DNA of 64,000 bases from JAHEAO01 sp942492375 (lineage in GTDB: Bacteria; Pseudomonadota; Alphaproteobacteria; Rhodobacterales; Rhodobacteraceae): positions 558,001 to 622,000 of the forward strand of contig CALOEL010000014.1 of the NCBI GenBank assembly GCA_942492375.1, written 5' to 3'. The notes under the pieces were generated by a model. It was not told the DNA's origin, searched no databases, and was given only the letters and a program-made list of their open reading frames with translations. Made by a program: the position numbers and the translations under genes. Positions within the stretch are counted from its first letter, which is position 1, and each line of letters starts with the position of its first letter. Positions 53,710 to 62,786 of this stretch are shown in pieces.

Positions 53710-54738
53710 CTACCCTGCCGTGTCCATGAAGCCGCCGAGGGCGGAGGTCAGGTTGTCGCCCAGTTCGTCGCAGATATAGCCGCCCTCCTGCACGATCAGG
53801 CAGGGCAGGCCGAGCTTGGCGATCGCTTTTCCGATATGCGCGAAGCCTTCGGTCGTCACCGCCAGCCCCTGGAACGGATCGCCGACAAAGGCGTCGAGCC
53901 CGAGGCCGACGACCACCGCATCCGCGCCGAACCGGGAGATGCGCCCGAGGGCGGTATCGAGGGTGGCGAGGTAGTCTTCGTCATTGGTGCCGCGCGGTAG
54001 CGGCAGGTTGAGGTTGTAGCCGAGCCCCTCGCCGGTGCCGCGCTCGTGGGCATGGCCCCAGAAGAACGGATAGAACCGCGCCGGGTCGGCGTGGATCGAG
54101 ACGGTCAGCACGTCGCGGCGGTGATAGAAGATGCCCTGCGTGCCGTTGCCGTGATGCACGTCGACATCGAGGATCGCGGGGCGCAGGCCGGCGGCAAGCA
54201 GGCGCTCGGCGGCGATGCCGGAATTGTTCAGGAAACAGAAGCCGCCCGCCAGATCGCCGAAGGCGTGATGGCCCGGCGGGCGGGACAGCGCATAGGCGGA
54301 CCGTTCGCCTTCAAGCAGCAGGTCGGCGCCGGTGATCGCCGATTGCGCGGACCAGTAGGCGGCCTCCCAGGTGCCGGCGGCGATCGGGCAGGCGGTGTCG
54401 GCCTGGTGATACCCGGCCTGACCGATGGCGGATTTCGGGTAGCTGTCGGTGCGGTTGGCGGGATGGATGTTGGGGATCACCTCTTTGCCCGCGCCGTCGA
54501 TGCGTTCCCAGCGGGCGTAGATGTTTTCGAGAAAGGTCAGGTATTCGGGCGAATGCAGCGCCGCGATCGGGCCGAGCCCGGCATCCTTCGGGGCCTGAAC
54601 GGTGCATCCCGCGGCCTTGGCGCCGGCCAGCAGCCTGTCGATCCGTTCCGGCTGTTCGGGGTTGGGCAGGATCGTGCCGTTGGCCATGAAGTGGCCGGGC
54701 CGGTGGTTCCATTGGCGGTCGTCGAATATCGCTTTCAT
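53710..54738 (-). CDS. Acetylpolyamine amidohydrolase (histone-deacetylase family)
   Basis: Zinc amidohydrolase of 342 residues that removes acetyl groups from N-acetylpolyamines or related amides. The catalytic His pair is His157/His158 (RPPGHHA), the zinc ligands fit Asp193 and His195 (DVDVHHGNGTQG) and Asp282 (GLGLDAFVGDP), and the transition-state Tyr is Tyr320 (QEGGY). This residue pattern matches the bacterial APAH group. Last gene of a nine-gene operon; its ATG overlaps the GNAT stop by four bases. Deacetylation of an imported substrate is the likely role. Confidence 0.92.
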   Translation of the reverse strand: MKAIFDDRQWNHRPGHFMANGTILPNPEQPERIDRLLAGAKAAGCTVQAPKDAGLGPIAALHSPEYLTFLENIYARWERIDGAGKEVIPNIHPANRTDSYPKSAIGQAGYHQADTACPIAAGTWEAAYWSAQSAITGADLLLEGERSAYALSRPPGHHAFGDLAGGFCFLNNSGIAAERLLAAGLRPAILDVDVHHGNGTQGIFYHRRDVLTVSIHADPARFYPFFWGHAHERGTGEGLGYNLNLPLPRGTNDEDYLATLDTALGRISRFGADAVVVGLGLDAFVGDPFQGLAVTTEGFAHIGKAIAKLGLPCLIVQEGGYICDELGDNLTSALGGFMDTAG

Positions 54739-55217
54739 GTCGTCCCTTTCAGGCTGTCCAGCGCGGGGCCGTGCAGGATCATGCTGGTTTCGGTGGGTTG
54801 CGCGGCAAAGCCGAGGCGCTGGTAGGCGCGGCGCGCCTGCGGGTTGTCGTCGTAGACGGCGAGCTTGACGAAATGCGCGCCGGACGTGGCCTGTGCCTGG
54901 GCGACGGCGCGGGCGAGCAACGCCCGGCCGAGGCCGCGCCCGCGGCAGTCCGGCGCCACCCAGAGGTCGGAGACGTAAAGACCGCCGCCGCCACGGGTTG
55001 TGGAAAACAGCGCGGAGCAGAGCAGCGCGCCCACCGGCCGGTTCGCCTGCACCGCCAGCAGCGCCCGGTAGGCGGGATGCGGGCCGAAGCCCGCCTGTTC
55101 GAGCGCCGCCAGACCGGCGGCGTGGCGGTCGCCCAGCGTAGCCGAAAGCTGCTGCAACGCGTCGTGCAACAGCGGCAGATCGGCGCGGCTGACGGGGCGG
55201 ATGTCGATGTCCTGCAT
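54735..55217 (-). CDS. GNAT family N-acetyltransferase
   Basis: Acetyl-CoA-dependent acetyltransferase of 160 residues. The acetyl-CoA binding motif is VAPDCRGRGLGRALLARAVAQA; the C-terminal strands are VYDDNPQARRAYQRLGF. Substrate unknown. It sits directly between an acetyl-amide hydrolase gene and a BKACE gene, four bases after the latter, so an acetylated intermediate in this pathway is conceivable. Confidence 0.9.
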   Translation of the reverse strand: MQDIDIRPVSRADLPLLHDALQQLSATLGDRHAAGLAALEQAGFGPHPAYRALLAVQANRPVGALLCSALFSTTRGGGGLYVSDLWVAPDCRGRGLGRALLARAVAQAQATSGAHFVKLAVYDDNPQARRAYQRLGFAAQPTETSMILHGPALDSLKGTT

Positions 55218-55221
55218 CGGG

Positions 55222-56148
55222 TCAGATCGCGGTCCGCTCGCCGCCCTTGAGGTGCAGCATGTCGCGCGCCTCGGCCGGTGTCGCCGGGCTGCGGCCCAGC
55301 TCTTCCACGATGCGGCGGATCTTGGCGACCTGTTCGGCGTTCGACCGGGCGAGCGTGCCGCGCGAGATCATCAGGCTGTCTTCCAGCCCGACGCGGACAT
55401 GTCCGCCGAGGATCGCCGACATGGTGATCAGCGGCATCTGGTGGCGGCCTGCGGCCAGCACCGAGAAGTTGTAGTCATCGCCAAAGAGCTTGTCGGCGAT
55501 CAGCTTCATATGGGTCAGGTTCTCGGGGTCGGGACCGATGCCGCCGAGGACGCCGAAGACGAACTGGATGAACAGCGGCGCAGCGACCAGCCCGCGATCC
55601 ATGAAGTGACGCAGCATGTAGAGATGGCTGACATCGTAGCATTCGAACTCGAACCGGGCGCCGCGCTTGTCGCCCATCTCTTGCAGGATGTTGGCCATGT
55701 CGCGCGGCGTGTTCTTGAAGACCAGATCGTCGGAGCCTTCGAGAAACGGTTTCTCCCAATCGTGCTTCCAGTCGGTGATGCGGTCCGCCGCCGGATAGAG
55801 CGCGAAATTCATCGTGCCCATGTTGAGCGAGCACATTTCCGGCTCGGTCAGCTTGGGGGCGGCGAGGCGCTGGTCGAGCGTCATGACCGCGCTGCCGCCG
55901 GTGGAGATGTTCAGCACCGCGTCGCTCTGCTGCTTGATGCGCGGCAGGAAGGCCATGAAATGCTGCGGGTCGGCAGACGGACGGCCGGTCTTCGGGTCGC
56001 GGGCGTGCAGGTGCAGGATCGCGGCCCCGGCCTCGGCCGCGCCGATCGACTGTTCGGTGATCTCATCCGCCGTGATCGGCAGGTGCGGTGACATCGACGG
56101 CGTGTGGATCGACCCGGTGATGGCGCAGGTGATGATGATCTTGGACAT
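55222..56148 (-). CDS. Beta-keto acid cleavage enzyme (BKACE, DUF849 / Kce-type)
   Basis: Zinc enzyme that condenses a beta-keto acid with acetyl-CoA and splits it to acetoacetate and a new CoA thioester. 308 residues; the zinc ligands His46 and His48 are in AAILHLHARDP, and STGGSAVM, LNMGTMNFA and HVRVGLEDS are the other family blocks. I used the ATG giving MSKIIITCAITGSIHTPSMSP; an earlier in-frame ATG at 56220 is off-family. BKACE subfamilies differ in substrate (3-keto-5-aminohexanoate, dehydrocarnitine and others); I cannot tell which this is. In the operon it follows the aminotransferase by 13 bases. Confidence 0.93.
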   Translation of the reverse strand: MSKIIITCAITGSIHTPSMSPHLPITADEITEQSIGAAEAGAAILHLHARDPKTGRPSADPQHFMAFLPRIKQQSDAVLNISTGGSAVMTLDQRLAAPKLTEPEMCSLNMGTMNFALYPAADRITDWKHDWEKPFLEGSDDLVFKNTPRDMANILQEMGDKRGARFEFECYDVSHLYMLRHFMDRGLVAAPLFIQFVFGVLGGIGPDPENLTHMKLIADKLFGDDYNFSVLAAGRHQMPLITMSAILGGHVRVGLEDSLMISRGTLARSNAEQVAKIRRIVEELGRSPATPAEARDMLHLKGGERTAI

Positions 56149-56161
56149 GGCTGCCGCCTTT

Positions 56162-57499
56162 CTAGGTTGCGCCGGGCAGGTCGGGGATCTCTGCCATGTA
56201 TTGCGCGAGGCTGCGGTCAAGAATTTCGGTTATCTCGTCAAGCTGGGCTTCTTCGACGATCATCGGCGGGCAGACCAGGAAGTGATCGCCCGAGATCCCG
56301 CCGCGGGTGCGACGGGAATAGATGATCAGGCCGTTTTCATAGGCGATATCGACCAGCCGCGCATGCGCGTTCAGCGCCTTCGGCAGCGGCGCCTTGGTGG
56401 CGCGGTCGGCCATCAGCTCGAACGCCATCAGCAGGCCCTTGCCGCGCACGTCGCCGATCAGGGGGTACCGCTGCATCAGGCCGGTCAGACGCTCCTGCAG
56501 CGCCGCGCCCATGCGGGCGGAATTTCCGATGAGGCCGTGTTCTTCGATCTGGTCCAGCACGGCGCATCCGGCGGCGCAGGCCAGCGGATTGCCCGCATAG
56601 GTGAAGCCGTGGATGAAGCCGCCGGCCTCCATCACCGCCGACACGATATCGTCGCGCGCCACCATCGCGCCGAGCGGCACATAGCCGCCGCCGAACCCTT
56701 TGGAGAGGGCGATGAGGTCGGGCGACACCTCCCAATGCTCTGCGCCGAAGAAGCGCCCGGTGCGTCCGCCGCCGGTCATCACCTCGTCATGGATCAGCAG
56801 CACGCCGTAGCGGGTGCAGATTTCGCGGATGCGCTTCAGGTAGCCGGCAGGCGATACCAAGGCACCGGTTGAAGCTCCGCCGATCGGCTCCACGATGAAG
56901 GCCAGGACGGTTTCCGGGCCTTCCTGCAGGATCTGGTGTTCCAGCATGTCGGCATAGTGCAGGCCGGTCGCCGGATCGTCGGCATCGAGACCGTCGAGAT
57001 AGGCGCGGGGCGCGGGAATTTTCGGCATCGCGCGCATCATCGGATCGAAGGGCGCGGACATCGGCGTGTAGCCGGTGATCGCCAGCGCGCCCAGGGTACA
57101 GCCGTGATAGCTGGGATAGCGCGAGATCACCTTGTAGCGCTGCGGCTGGCCTTGGGTCAGGGCATATTGGCGCGCCAGTTTCAGCGTGCTTTCGACGGCC
57201 TCGGACCCGCCGGAGACGAAGAACACCTTGTTCAGCTCGTCGGGGGCGAGTGCCGCGGTCTTGCGCGCCAGTTCTTCCGAGCTGCTGGTCTGGAAATGCA
57301 GCCGGTAGCCGAAGGTCGACTTTTCCATCTGCTTGCGCATCGCGTCGAGCACGGCGGGATTGGAATGGCCGATATTGCTGACCATCGCGCCGGACGACCC
57401 GTCAATATAACGTTTGCCGGATGTATCCCACATATAGATGCCCTCGGCCCGGTCGAGCAGCGGGCGCGTGGACTTGGACTGATAGAACAGGTTCGACAT
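56162..57499 (-). CDS. Class III (omega) aminotransferase
   Basis: PLP-dependent aminotransferase of 445 residues. PLP lysine is Lys267 (LIALSKGFGGGYVPLGA), with Asp238 (LLIHDEVMTG) binding the pyridine and SGGSEAVE the phosphate. The class usually acts on amines or omega-amino acids, yielding an aldehyde or keto acid. Upstream of the BKACE gene, it may produce the beta-keto acid that BKACE cleaves. Substrate unknown. Confidence 0.94.
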   Translation of the reverse strand: MSNLFYQSKSTRPLLDRAEGIYMWDTSGKRYIDGSSGAMVSNIGHSNPAVLDAMRKQMEKSTFGYRLHFQTSSSEELARKTAALAPDELNKVFFVSGGSEAVESTLKLARQYALTQGQPQRYKVISRYPSYHGCTLGALAITGYTPMSAPFDPMMRAMPKIPAPRAYLDGLDADDPATGLHYADMLEHQILQEGPETVLAFIVEPIGGASTGALVSPAGYLKRIREICTRYGVLLIHDEVMTGGGRTGRFFGAEHWEVSPDLIALSKGFGGGYVPLGAMVARDDIVSAVMEAGGFIHGFTYAGNPLACAAGCAVLDQIEEHGLIGNSARMGAALQERLTGLMQRYPLIGDVRGKGLLMAFELMADRATKAPLPKALNAHARLVDIAYENGLIIYSRRTRGGISGDHFLVCPPMIVEEAQLDEITEILDRSLAQYMAEIPDLPGAT

Positions 57500-57523
57500 C
57501 GGGTCTTTCAGGCGGGCTGGCGT

Positions 57524-58300
57524 TCAGGCCTTGCCGTTGGCGCGGCTGAGATGCTTGCGCAGGAAATTGCGGGTGCGTTCGTGTTTCGGGTTCTGGAACA
57601 GGATGCCGGGCGGGCCTTCCTCGACCACCACGCCCTGATCCATGAACAGCACGCGGTCGCAGACCGAGGCGGCGAAATCCATCTCGTGGGTGACGATGAT
57701 CATCGTCATGTGTTCCTCGGCGAGTTGCTTCATCACGAGGTTCACCTCCTCGACCAGTTCGGGGTCGAGCGCCGATGTCGCCTCGTCGAACAGCATGACC
57801 TTGGGCTTCATCGCCAGCGCGCGGGCGATGGCGACGCGCTGCTTCTGGCCACCGGACAGCCGCGAGGGGTATTCGTCGATCTTTTCCGACAGGCCGACCT
57901 TGGCCAGCTGTTCCTCTGCCAGCTTGTTGGCGTCTTCGGTCGACAGGCCCTTCAGCATCTTCGGGGCCAACGTGATGTTGCCGCGCACGGTCAGGTGCGG
58001 GAACAGGTTGAAATGCTGGAACACCATGCCGATGTCCTGGCGCACCTGGTTGACGTGTTTCTCATATTGGCGATGCGGCAGCTTCTTGTTGATCTGGACG
58101 CCTTCCAGCCAGACCTCGCCCGAGGTCAGCGGGTCCAGTTCGTTGATCGCGCGCAGCAGCGTGGATTTGCCGGACCCGGACGGGCCGATGATCGCCACGA
58201 TCTGGCCTTTCTGGACTTGCAGGCTGATGTCCTTGAGGACCTCTAGCGCGCCGAAGCTCTTGGCGGCGTGGCGGATGTCGATGAACGGGGCGTCGGGCAT
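57524..58300 (-). CDS. Amino-acid-type ABC transporter ATP-binding protein
   Basis: ATPase of a polar-amino-acid (PAAT) type importer, 258 residues. Walker A GPSGSGKST, signature LSGGQKQRVAIARAL, Walker B VMLFDEATSALD and the switch histidine THEM are all present. The start at 58300 (MPDAPFIDIRHAAKSFG) fits the family; the earlier in-frame ATG at 58375 does not. Fourth component of the transporter encoded in this operon. Confidence 0.95.
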   Translation of the reverse strand: MPDAPFIDIRHAAKSFGALEVLKDISLQVQKGQIVAIIGPSGSGKSTLLRAINELDPLTSGEVWLEGVQINKKLPHRQYEKHVNQVRQDIGMVFQHFNLFPHLTVRGNITLAPKMLKGLSTEDANKLAEEQLAKVGLSEKIDEYPSRLSGGQKQRVAIARALAMKPKVMLFDEATSALDPELVEEVNLVMKQLAEEHMTMIIVTHEMDFAASVCDRVLFMDQGVVVEEGPPGILFQNPKHERTRNFLRKHLSRANGKA

Positions 58301-58319
58301 CTGGGGCTCCGGGATATGG

Positions 58320-58976
58320 CTAGCGCGAGGCCTGGATGCGCCGTTCAAGTCGGCGCAATCCGGCTTCGAGGCCAAGGTTGACGACGTAGTAGCAGGCCGC
58401 CGCGGCGAGGTAGAATTCGAACGGGCGGTAGGTGCGGCTGATCGCCTGCTGCGCGGCGAGGGTCAGTTCCATCACGCCGATCACAGAGACGAGCGCCGAG
58501 TCCTTCAGAAGCGCGATCATCAGGTTGCCCATCGGCGGGATCACCGCGCGGACGGCTTGCGGGATGACCACGCGGCGCAGCGTCTGGCCGCACGACAGGC
58601 CAAGGGTGCGGGCGCCTTCGTACTGGCCCTTGTCGACGGCGAGGATCGACGCCTGGATCAGTTCCGAATTGTAGACCGCGAAATGCAGGCCAAGCCCGAT
58701 CACCCCGGCGACGAAGGCGGGCAGGTCAATGCCGATCTGAATGAGGCCGAAATAGATCAGGAAAAGCTGCAGCAGCAGCGGCGTGCCCATGAAGAGCCAC
58801 GCGAACAGGCGGAACGGCAGCCGGATCGCCCAATGGCCGTAAAGGGCAATCACGGCGAAGAGGATGCCGCCGAAGAAGCTGAGCAGCGCCGCACCGATGG
58901 TGATCGCGATGGTCCAGCCCGCGCCCAGCAAAAGCACGCCGAAGTAGCTGGGCACCACGGTGAAATCAAGACCCAT
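58320..58976 (-). CDS. ABC transporter permease, HisM/GlnP type (1)
   Basis: Inner-membrane permease of 218 residues with about five helices. The EAA-type coupling loop is QYEGARTLGLSCGQTLRRVVIPQAVRAVIPPMGNLM, typical of His/Glu/Gln importers. Paired with the permease at 59004; the two form the heterodimeric channel. Confidence 0.95.
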   Translation of the reverse strand: MGLDFTVVPSYFGVLLLGAGWTIAITIGAALLSFFGGILFAVIALYGHWAIRLPFRLFAWLFMGTPLLLQLFLIYFGLIQIGIDLPAFVAGVIGLGLHFAVYNSELIQASILAVDKGQYEGARTLGLSCGQTLRRVVIPQAVRAVIPPMGNLMIALLKDSALVSVIGVMELTLAAQQAISRTYRPFEFYLAAAACYYVVNLGLEAGLRRLERRIQASR

Positions 58977-59003
58977 GGCGGCCTCCTGATTGCGGCTGCG
59001 CGG

Positions 59004-59651
59004 TCATGTGATGCGCGCCCGGCGGTCGAGCCAGGCGATGCCCTGACCGGTGACGTAGATGATGATCATGTAAAGCGCGCCCGAGAGCAGGAACATCTCG
59101 AACGGCTTGTAGGTCGAGCCGATATAGCGCTGCGCGGTATAGGTCAGTTCGACGACCGAGATCGCCGCGACGAGCGCCGTGCCCTTGATCAGCGCGTTGA
59201 TGTTGACGCCGAGCGGGCGGATCATCAGCCGCATCGCCTGCGGCAGCACGACCTTGCGCATCGTCTCCCAGCGGCTCATCCCCAGGGTGCGGGCGGCTTC
59301 GGTCTGGCCCTTGTCCACCGACTGGATCGCGCCGCGGATGGTCTCTGTCATGTAGGCGCCGATATTGACGCCAAGGCCGATCACCCCGGCCTCGAACGGG
59401 TCAAGCTGGATGCCGATCTGGGGGCCGCCGAAATAGAGGATGAAAAGCTGGATCAGAGCCGGCGTGCCGCGGAACAGGCTGACATAGGTGGCGCCGATGG
59501 CCCGCAGGATGAGATGGCGCGACATCCGTGCCGCGGCACCGAGCGAGCCGCAGATCAGGCCCAGCAGCGTGGTCAGCACCGAAAGCTCTATGGTGACGAC
59601 CGCCGCCTGAAGAAAGAACGGGTAGACGCGCAAGATCAGGTCAATGTCCAA
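59004..59651 (-). CDS. ABC transporter permease, HisQ/GlnP type (2)
   Basis: Permease of 215 residues, same family as the previous one, with the coupling loop QTEAARTLGMSRWETMRKVVLPQAMRLMIRPLGVNI. Lies 27 bases upstream of its partner and 30 bases after the creatininase-family gene. Confidence 0.95.
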   Translation of the reverse strand: MDIDLILRVYPFFLQAAVVTIELSVLTTLLGLICGSLGAAARMSRHLILRAIGATYVSLFRGTPALIQLFILYFGGPQIGIQLDPFEAGVIGLGVNIGAYMTETIRGAIQSVDKGQTEAARTLGMSRWETMRKVVLPQAMRLMIRPLGVNINALIKGTALVAAISVVELTYTAQRYIGSTYKPFEMFLLSGALYMIIIYVTGQGIAWLDRRARIT

Positions 59652-59681
59652 GGTCTGCCTTTCCTTTCCGGTGTCGTCGTT

Positions 59682-60473
59682 TCAGTGATGGTCTTTGCGT
59701 TTCACGATGGGCAGCGCGCGGATTTCGCGGATCAGCGCGGTGGTTTCCTCGATCGCGGCGTCAAGGAACCGCTTGCCGGTTTCGGCATCGGCGACGGTGG
59801 GGTCGCCCATTGTGCCGTCGGGCGACACCTCTGACCACCAGCGCATCAGCATCGCGCCGCCGCCGCCACCGGCAAGATCGAGATTGAAGAACTTGCTGGC
59901 GGGGTTGTGCAGGTTTTGCGTTTCGGATTTGTCGATATTCACGCGCTCGGGATGCAGGTGCATGTACATCGCCGCCTCGAATTCGCCGGCATGGGCGATG
60001 CCGCCGATCTCGGATTTGCGGATCTCGTTGATGCGGGTGGACATCAGGTTCCAGTAGGAGGCCGAGACGCAGATGATCCCGGTCTCGATCACCGTCTTGC
60101 GCGCGGCGAGGTCGAGAACCGGATGGTTCGAGCCATGCGAATTCAACAGCAGGATGCGGCGGAAGCCGTGATGCGCCAGCGACTTGGTGATGTCGGTGAC
60201 GAAGGCCAGCAGCGTTTCTGGCTGGATCCAGATGACGCCGGGAAAATCCTTGTGATGCTCGTTGAAGCCGTAGGGGACGGGCGGCATCACGAAAACCTCG
60301 TCCGGGGCGGCCTTGGCCACGCCTTCGGCCACCGCCATGCCCAGCACGGTATCGGTGTCGAGCGGCATATGCGGGCCGTGATCCTCGGTGGCCGAGACGT
60401 TCAGGATCACCACGCGATCCTTGTCGGCATCGCGCACCTCTTCCCATGTCAGATGACCGTAGGTGGTCGTCAT
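59682..60473 (-). CDS. Creatininase family amidohydrolase
   Basis: Two-metal amidohydrolase of 263 residues. Metal ligands are visible at Glu30, His32 and Asp41 (ATEDHGPHMPLDTD) and in LLLNSHGSNHPV and HAGEFEAAMY. Creatininase opens the cyclic amide of creatinine; relatives act on other lactams and on mycofactocin precursors. Start at 60473 (MTTTYGHLTWEEV); the ATG 36 bases earlier is in frame but not family-like. In an operon with an importer, so hydrolysis of an imported cyclic amide is plausible. Confidence 0.92.
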   Translation of the reverse strand: MTTTYGHLTWEEVRDADKDRVVILNVSATEDHGPHMPLDTDTVLGMAVAEGVAKAAPDEVFVMPPVPYGFNEHHKDFPGVIWIQPETLLAFVTDITKSLAHHGFRRILLLNSHGSNHPVLDLAARKTVIETGIICVSASYWNLMSTRINEIRKSEIGGIAHAGEFEAAMYMHLHPERVNIDKSETQNLHNPASKFFNLDLAGGGGGAMLMRWWSEVSPDGTMGDPTVADAETGKRFLDAAIEETTALIREIRALPIVKRKDHH

Positions 60474-60535
60474 CGCCGCCTCCGAAGATGAAAGTGGCCC
60501 GCCGGGCATTTCAGGCAGGCCACGGTTTCAGAGGC

Positions 60536-61321
60536 TTAGCGGATATCGCCGCCGACCCATTCTTCGGCGATCGCAAGGTAGGTGCCGTCTTCCATCATCG
60601 AATCCAGCGCCTCCTGCATGGCGGCGGCCAGATCGGGGTTGTTCTCGCGGATCGCGATGCCGGCGCCGATCGGTTCGGCCGAGGGATCCTCGACGATGGC
60701 AAGGTCGTATTGCCCGGCCTTCATCGCCAGCATCACCGGAATCGAGTCGTTCACGATCGCCTCGACGCGGCCGTTGTCCAGTTCCAGCAGCAGTTCCGGC
60801 AGGCCCTTGTAGGTGTTGAGGTCATAGCCTTGGTCGCGGGCCCATTGTTCGTGGGTTTCCCCCAGCGTCACGCCGACCTTGACGTCGGCAAGCTGGTCGA
60901 CCGAGGTGACGTCACTGCCGGCCTTGGTGAAGATCGCGCGCTTGGTGTTGTAGTAGGGGCCGACGAAATCGATGACCTTGTCGCGTTCCTCGGTGATCGA
61001 CATCGAGCCGACGACGGCATCGTACTTGTTCGCCAGCAGGCCGCCGATGATGCCGTCCCATGCGGTGGTGATGATTTCGACCTCAAGCCCCATGCGCTTG
61101 GCGATTTCGGTGCCGATGGCGGGGTCGAAGCCGACAACCTGGTTCTGTTCGTTGACGAAGTTGAACGGCGGGTACTGGCCGCTCATCGCGATCTTCAAGA
61201 CGCCGCGTTCCTTGATCTCCGCCAACTCGTCGGCGCTTGCCGGAGCGGCCAAGCCGAGACCCGTCACGGCGAGAGCGCCTGCCAGAAGCGTCCGCCGCAC
61301 AATCTTTCCAGTCATTCTCAT
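60536..61321 (-). CDS. Periplasmic substrate-binding protein of amino-acid-type ABC transporter
   Basis: Extracellular solute-binding protein of 261 residues with a signal peptide (VRRTLLAGALAVTGLGLAAPASA). The PBPb pattern is clear: GVLKIAMSGQYPPFNFVNEQNQVVGFDPAIGTEIAKRMGLEVEI, then SITEERDKVIDFVGPYY. First gene of the operon, closest to the LysR-controlled intergenic region. Ligand unknown. Confidence 0.94.
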   Translation of the reverse strand: MRMTGKIVRRTLLAGALAVTGLGLAAPASADELAEIKERGVLKIAMSGQYPPFNFVNEQNQVVGFDPAIGTEIAKRMGLEVEIITTAWDGIIGGLLANKYDAVVGSMSITEERDKVIDFVGPYYNTKRAIFTKAGSDVTSVDQLADVKVGVTLGETHEQWARDQGYDLNTYKGLPELLLELDNGRVEAIVNDSIPVMLAMKAGQYDLAIVEDPSAEPIGAGIAIRENNPDLAAAMQEALDSMMEDGTYLAIAEEWVGGDIR

Positions 61322-61451
61322 CCCAGTATCTCCCTGAAGTTATGACGCTGTTCTTGTCCGCGTTCGAGCCGTCCATGCGTGCCGCTGGACCACAAGGAAA
61401 TGGTTGCACAGCGCCGTATCATAGGACAAATAAATATTAGCAATCTGTAAC

Positions 61452-61466
61452 ATTGATCTGGTCAAT
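61452..61466. promoter_or_regulatory. Candidate LysR-type binding site
   Basis: ATTGA-n5-TCAAT, a perfect inverted repeat containing a T-N11-A pattern, one base before the LysR start codon in the divergent intergenic region. LysR regulators bind T-N11-A palindromes and often repress themselves, so this may be an autoregulatory site. Confidence 0.4.
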
Positions 61467-61467
61467 C

Positions 61468-62421
61468 ATGAAGCCAATAGAACAACGATTTCCGTGGAAT
61501 CTGGACTGGAATCTGCTGCGGACATTCATGGTCATTGTCGATGAGGGCGGAATCACCGCGGCGGCGGATTTCCTGGGGCTGAAGCAGCCCACCGTCAGCT
61601 CGGCGCTGAAGCGGCTGGAGGCCGTGGTCGGGGGCAGGCTTGTCGACCGCTCGCCCAACCATTTCAGCGTCACGCCGCTGGGACAGGTGCTTTACACCGA
61701 AAGCAGCTCGATCTTCGGCAGCATCGCGCAACTGCCGACCCTGATGAGCGGGCTGGATGAGCAGGTGAAGGGGCATGTGAGCATCGCCGTCGCCAGCCAT
61801 GTCGTATCGCCGCATTTCGACGACGTGCTGGAGCGTTTCAACGCGCGGCATCCCGGCGTGACCTATTCGATCTCGACGCTGGCGAGCGCGGATGTGGTGA
61901 GCCATCTGAAGCAGAACAGGGTCACGCTGGGGGTCTGCCTGCTGCACGAACGGCCGGTCAAGCTTGATGCGCGGATACTCTATCGGGAGTTTTTCGGATT
62001 CTATTGCGGCCCGCGGCACCGGCTGTTCGGGCGCGAGGACATTCGGCTGTCCGACCTGCAGGACGAGGAAGCGGTATCGTTTCAGACCGATGAGGTCAGC
62101 GGCCCGTTATATGGCGTGACTGGGCTGCGCCAGAAGGCCGGACTGAAGCCGGACCTCAAGGGCCTGTCGTCGAGCCTGCCCGAGGTGCGCCGGATGATCC
62201 TGACCAATATCGGGATCGGCGCCCTGCCGGTGCATGTGGCGCAGAAGGATGTGCAGCTTGGCCATTTGCGGCAATTGCCGCCCTATAACGCGCTGCCATC
62301 GGTCGATATCTACCTGCTGACCAATCCGAGACGGAGGATGAACCGCGCCGAGGCGGTCCTGCTTGCCATGCTCGAGGCCGAGTTGGACAGCGTGCCGCTG
62401 GCCGACAGGACCTACAGCTAG
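61468..62421 (+). CDS. LysR family transcriptional regulator
   Basis: LysR-type regulator of 317 residues. The helix-turn-helix is at the N terminus (NLLRTFMVIVDEGGITAAADFLGLKQPTVSSALKRLEAVVGGRLVDRS), followed by the effector domain (HVSIAVASHVVSPHFDDVLERFNARHPGVTYSI). Start at ATG 61468. Divergent from the nine-gene ABC/creatininase/BKACE operon, which it most likely controls; the effector would be the substrate or an intermediate. Confidence 0.93.
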   Translation: MKPIEQRFPWNLDWNLLRTFMVIVDEGGITAAADFLGLKQPTVSSALKRLEAVVGGRLVDRSPNHFSVTPLGQVLYTESSSIFGSIAQLPTLMSGLDEQVKGHVSIAVASHVVSPHFDDVLERFNARHPGVTYSISTLASADVVSHLKQNRVTLGVCLLHERPVKLDARILYREFFGFYCGPRHRLFGREDIRLSDLQDEEAVSFQTDEVSGPLYGVTGLRQKAGLKPDLKGLSSSLPEVRRMILTNIGIGALPVHVAQKDVQLGHLRQLPPYNALPSVDIYLLTNPRRRMNRAEAVLLAMLEAELDSVPLADRTYS

Positions 62422-62786
62422 CGCGTTCATGGCCCGGTGCGTGCTGCATCCGGCGCTTGCCTGATCCCAAGGAACCCGTGCCGGGACGTTCGCGTTGAGA
62501 GGGTGCGGTGACCGGATCACATGTCAATCGGACATGACGGTACGAAGAACATGGTGGTTTTTCCGATTTCACACCATGGCCAACGAAATGGCAGACGAGC
62601 TTCTGTCCCGTCTGTGGTGGCGGTCGCCGCACCTTTCCCGAACATGACCTCCGCCGGTTTTTTGCAAACGTGGACCCAGCATTAACCTTGCTCTATGACT
62701 TGATAGGGACAACTCTGCGGGTGAGGCTGGCGATCCCGCTGACCAAGAGCGCTACCGGGTTCGGGGCTGCAGGACGGAGAATATTC
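62422..62786 (+). other. Gene-free region upstream of the glutamate dehydrogenase gene
   Basis: 365 bases with no credible gene. One inverted repeat, CATGTC-n5-GACATG (62520-62536), is a candidate operator. No clear promoter hexamers are seen. Confidence 0.45.

Noticed and set aside
57642..59834. Plus-strand frame of 730 codons opposite the ABC transporter genes
   Set aside because: It spans three clear minus-strand genes and their gaps and has shadow-type composition.
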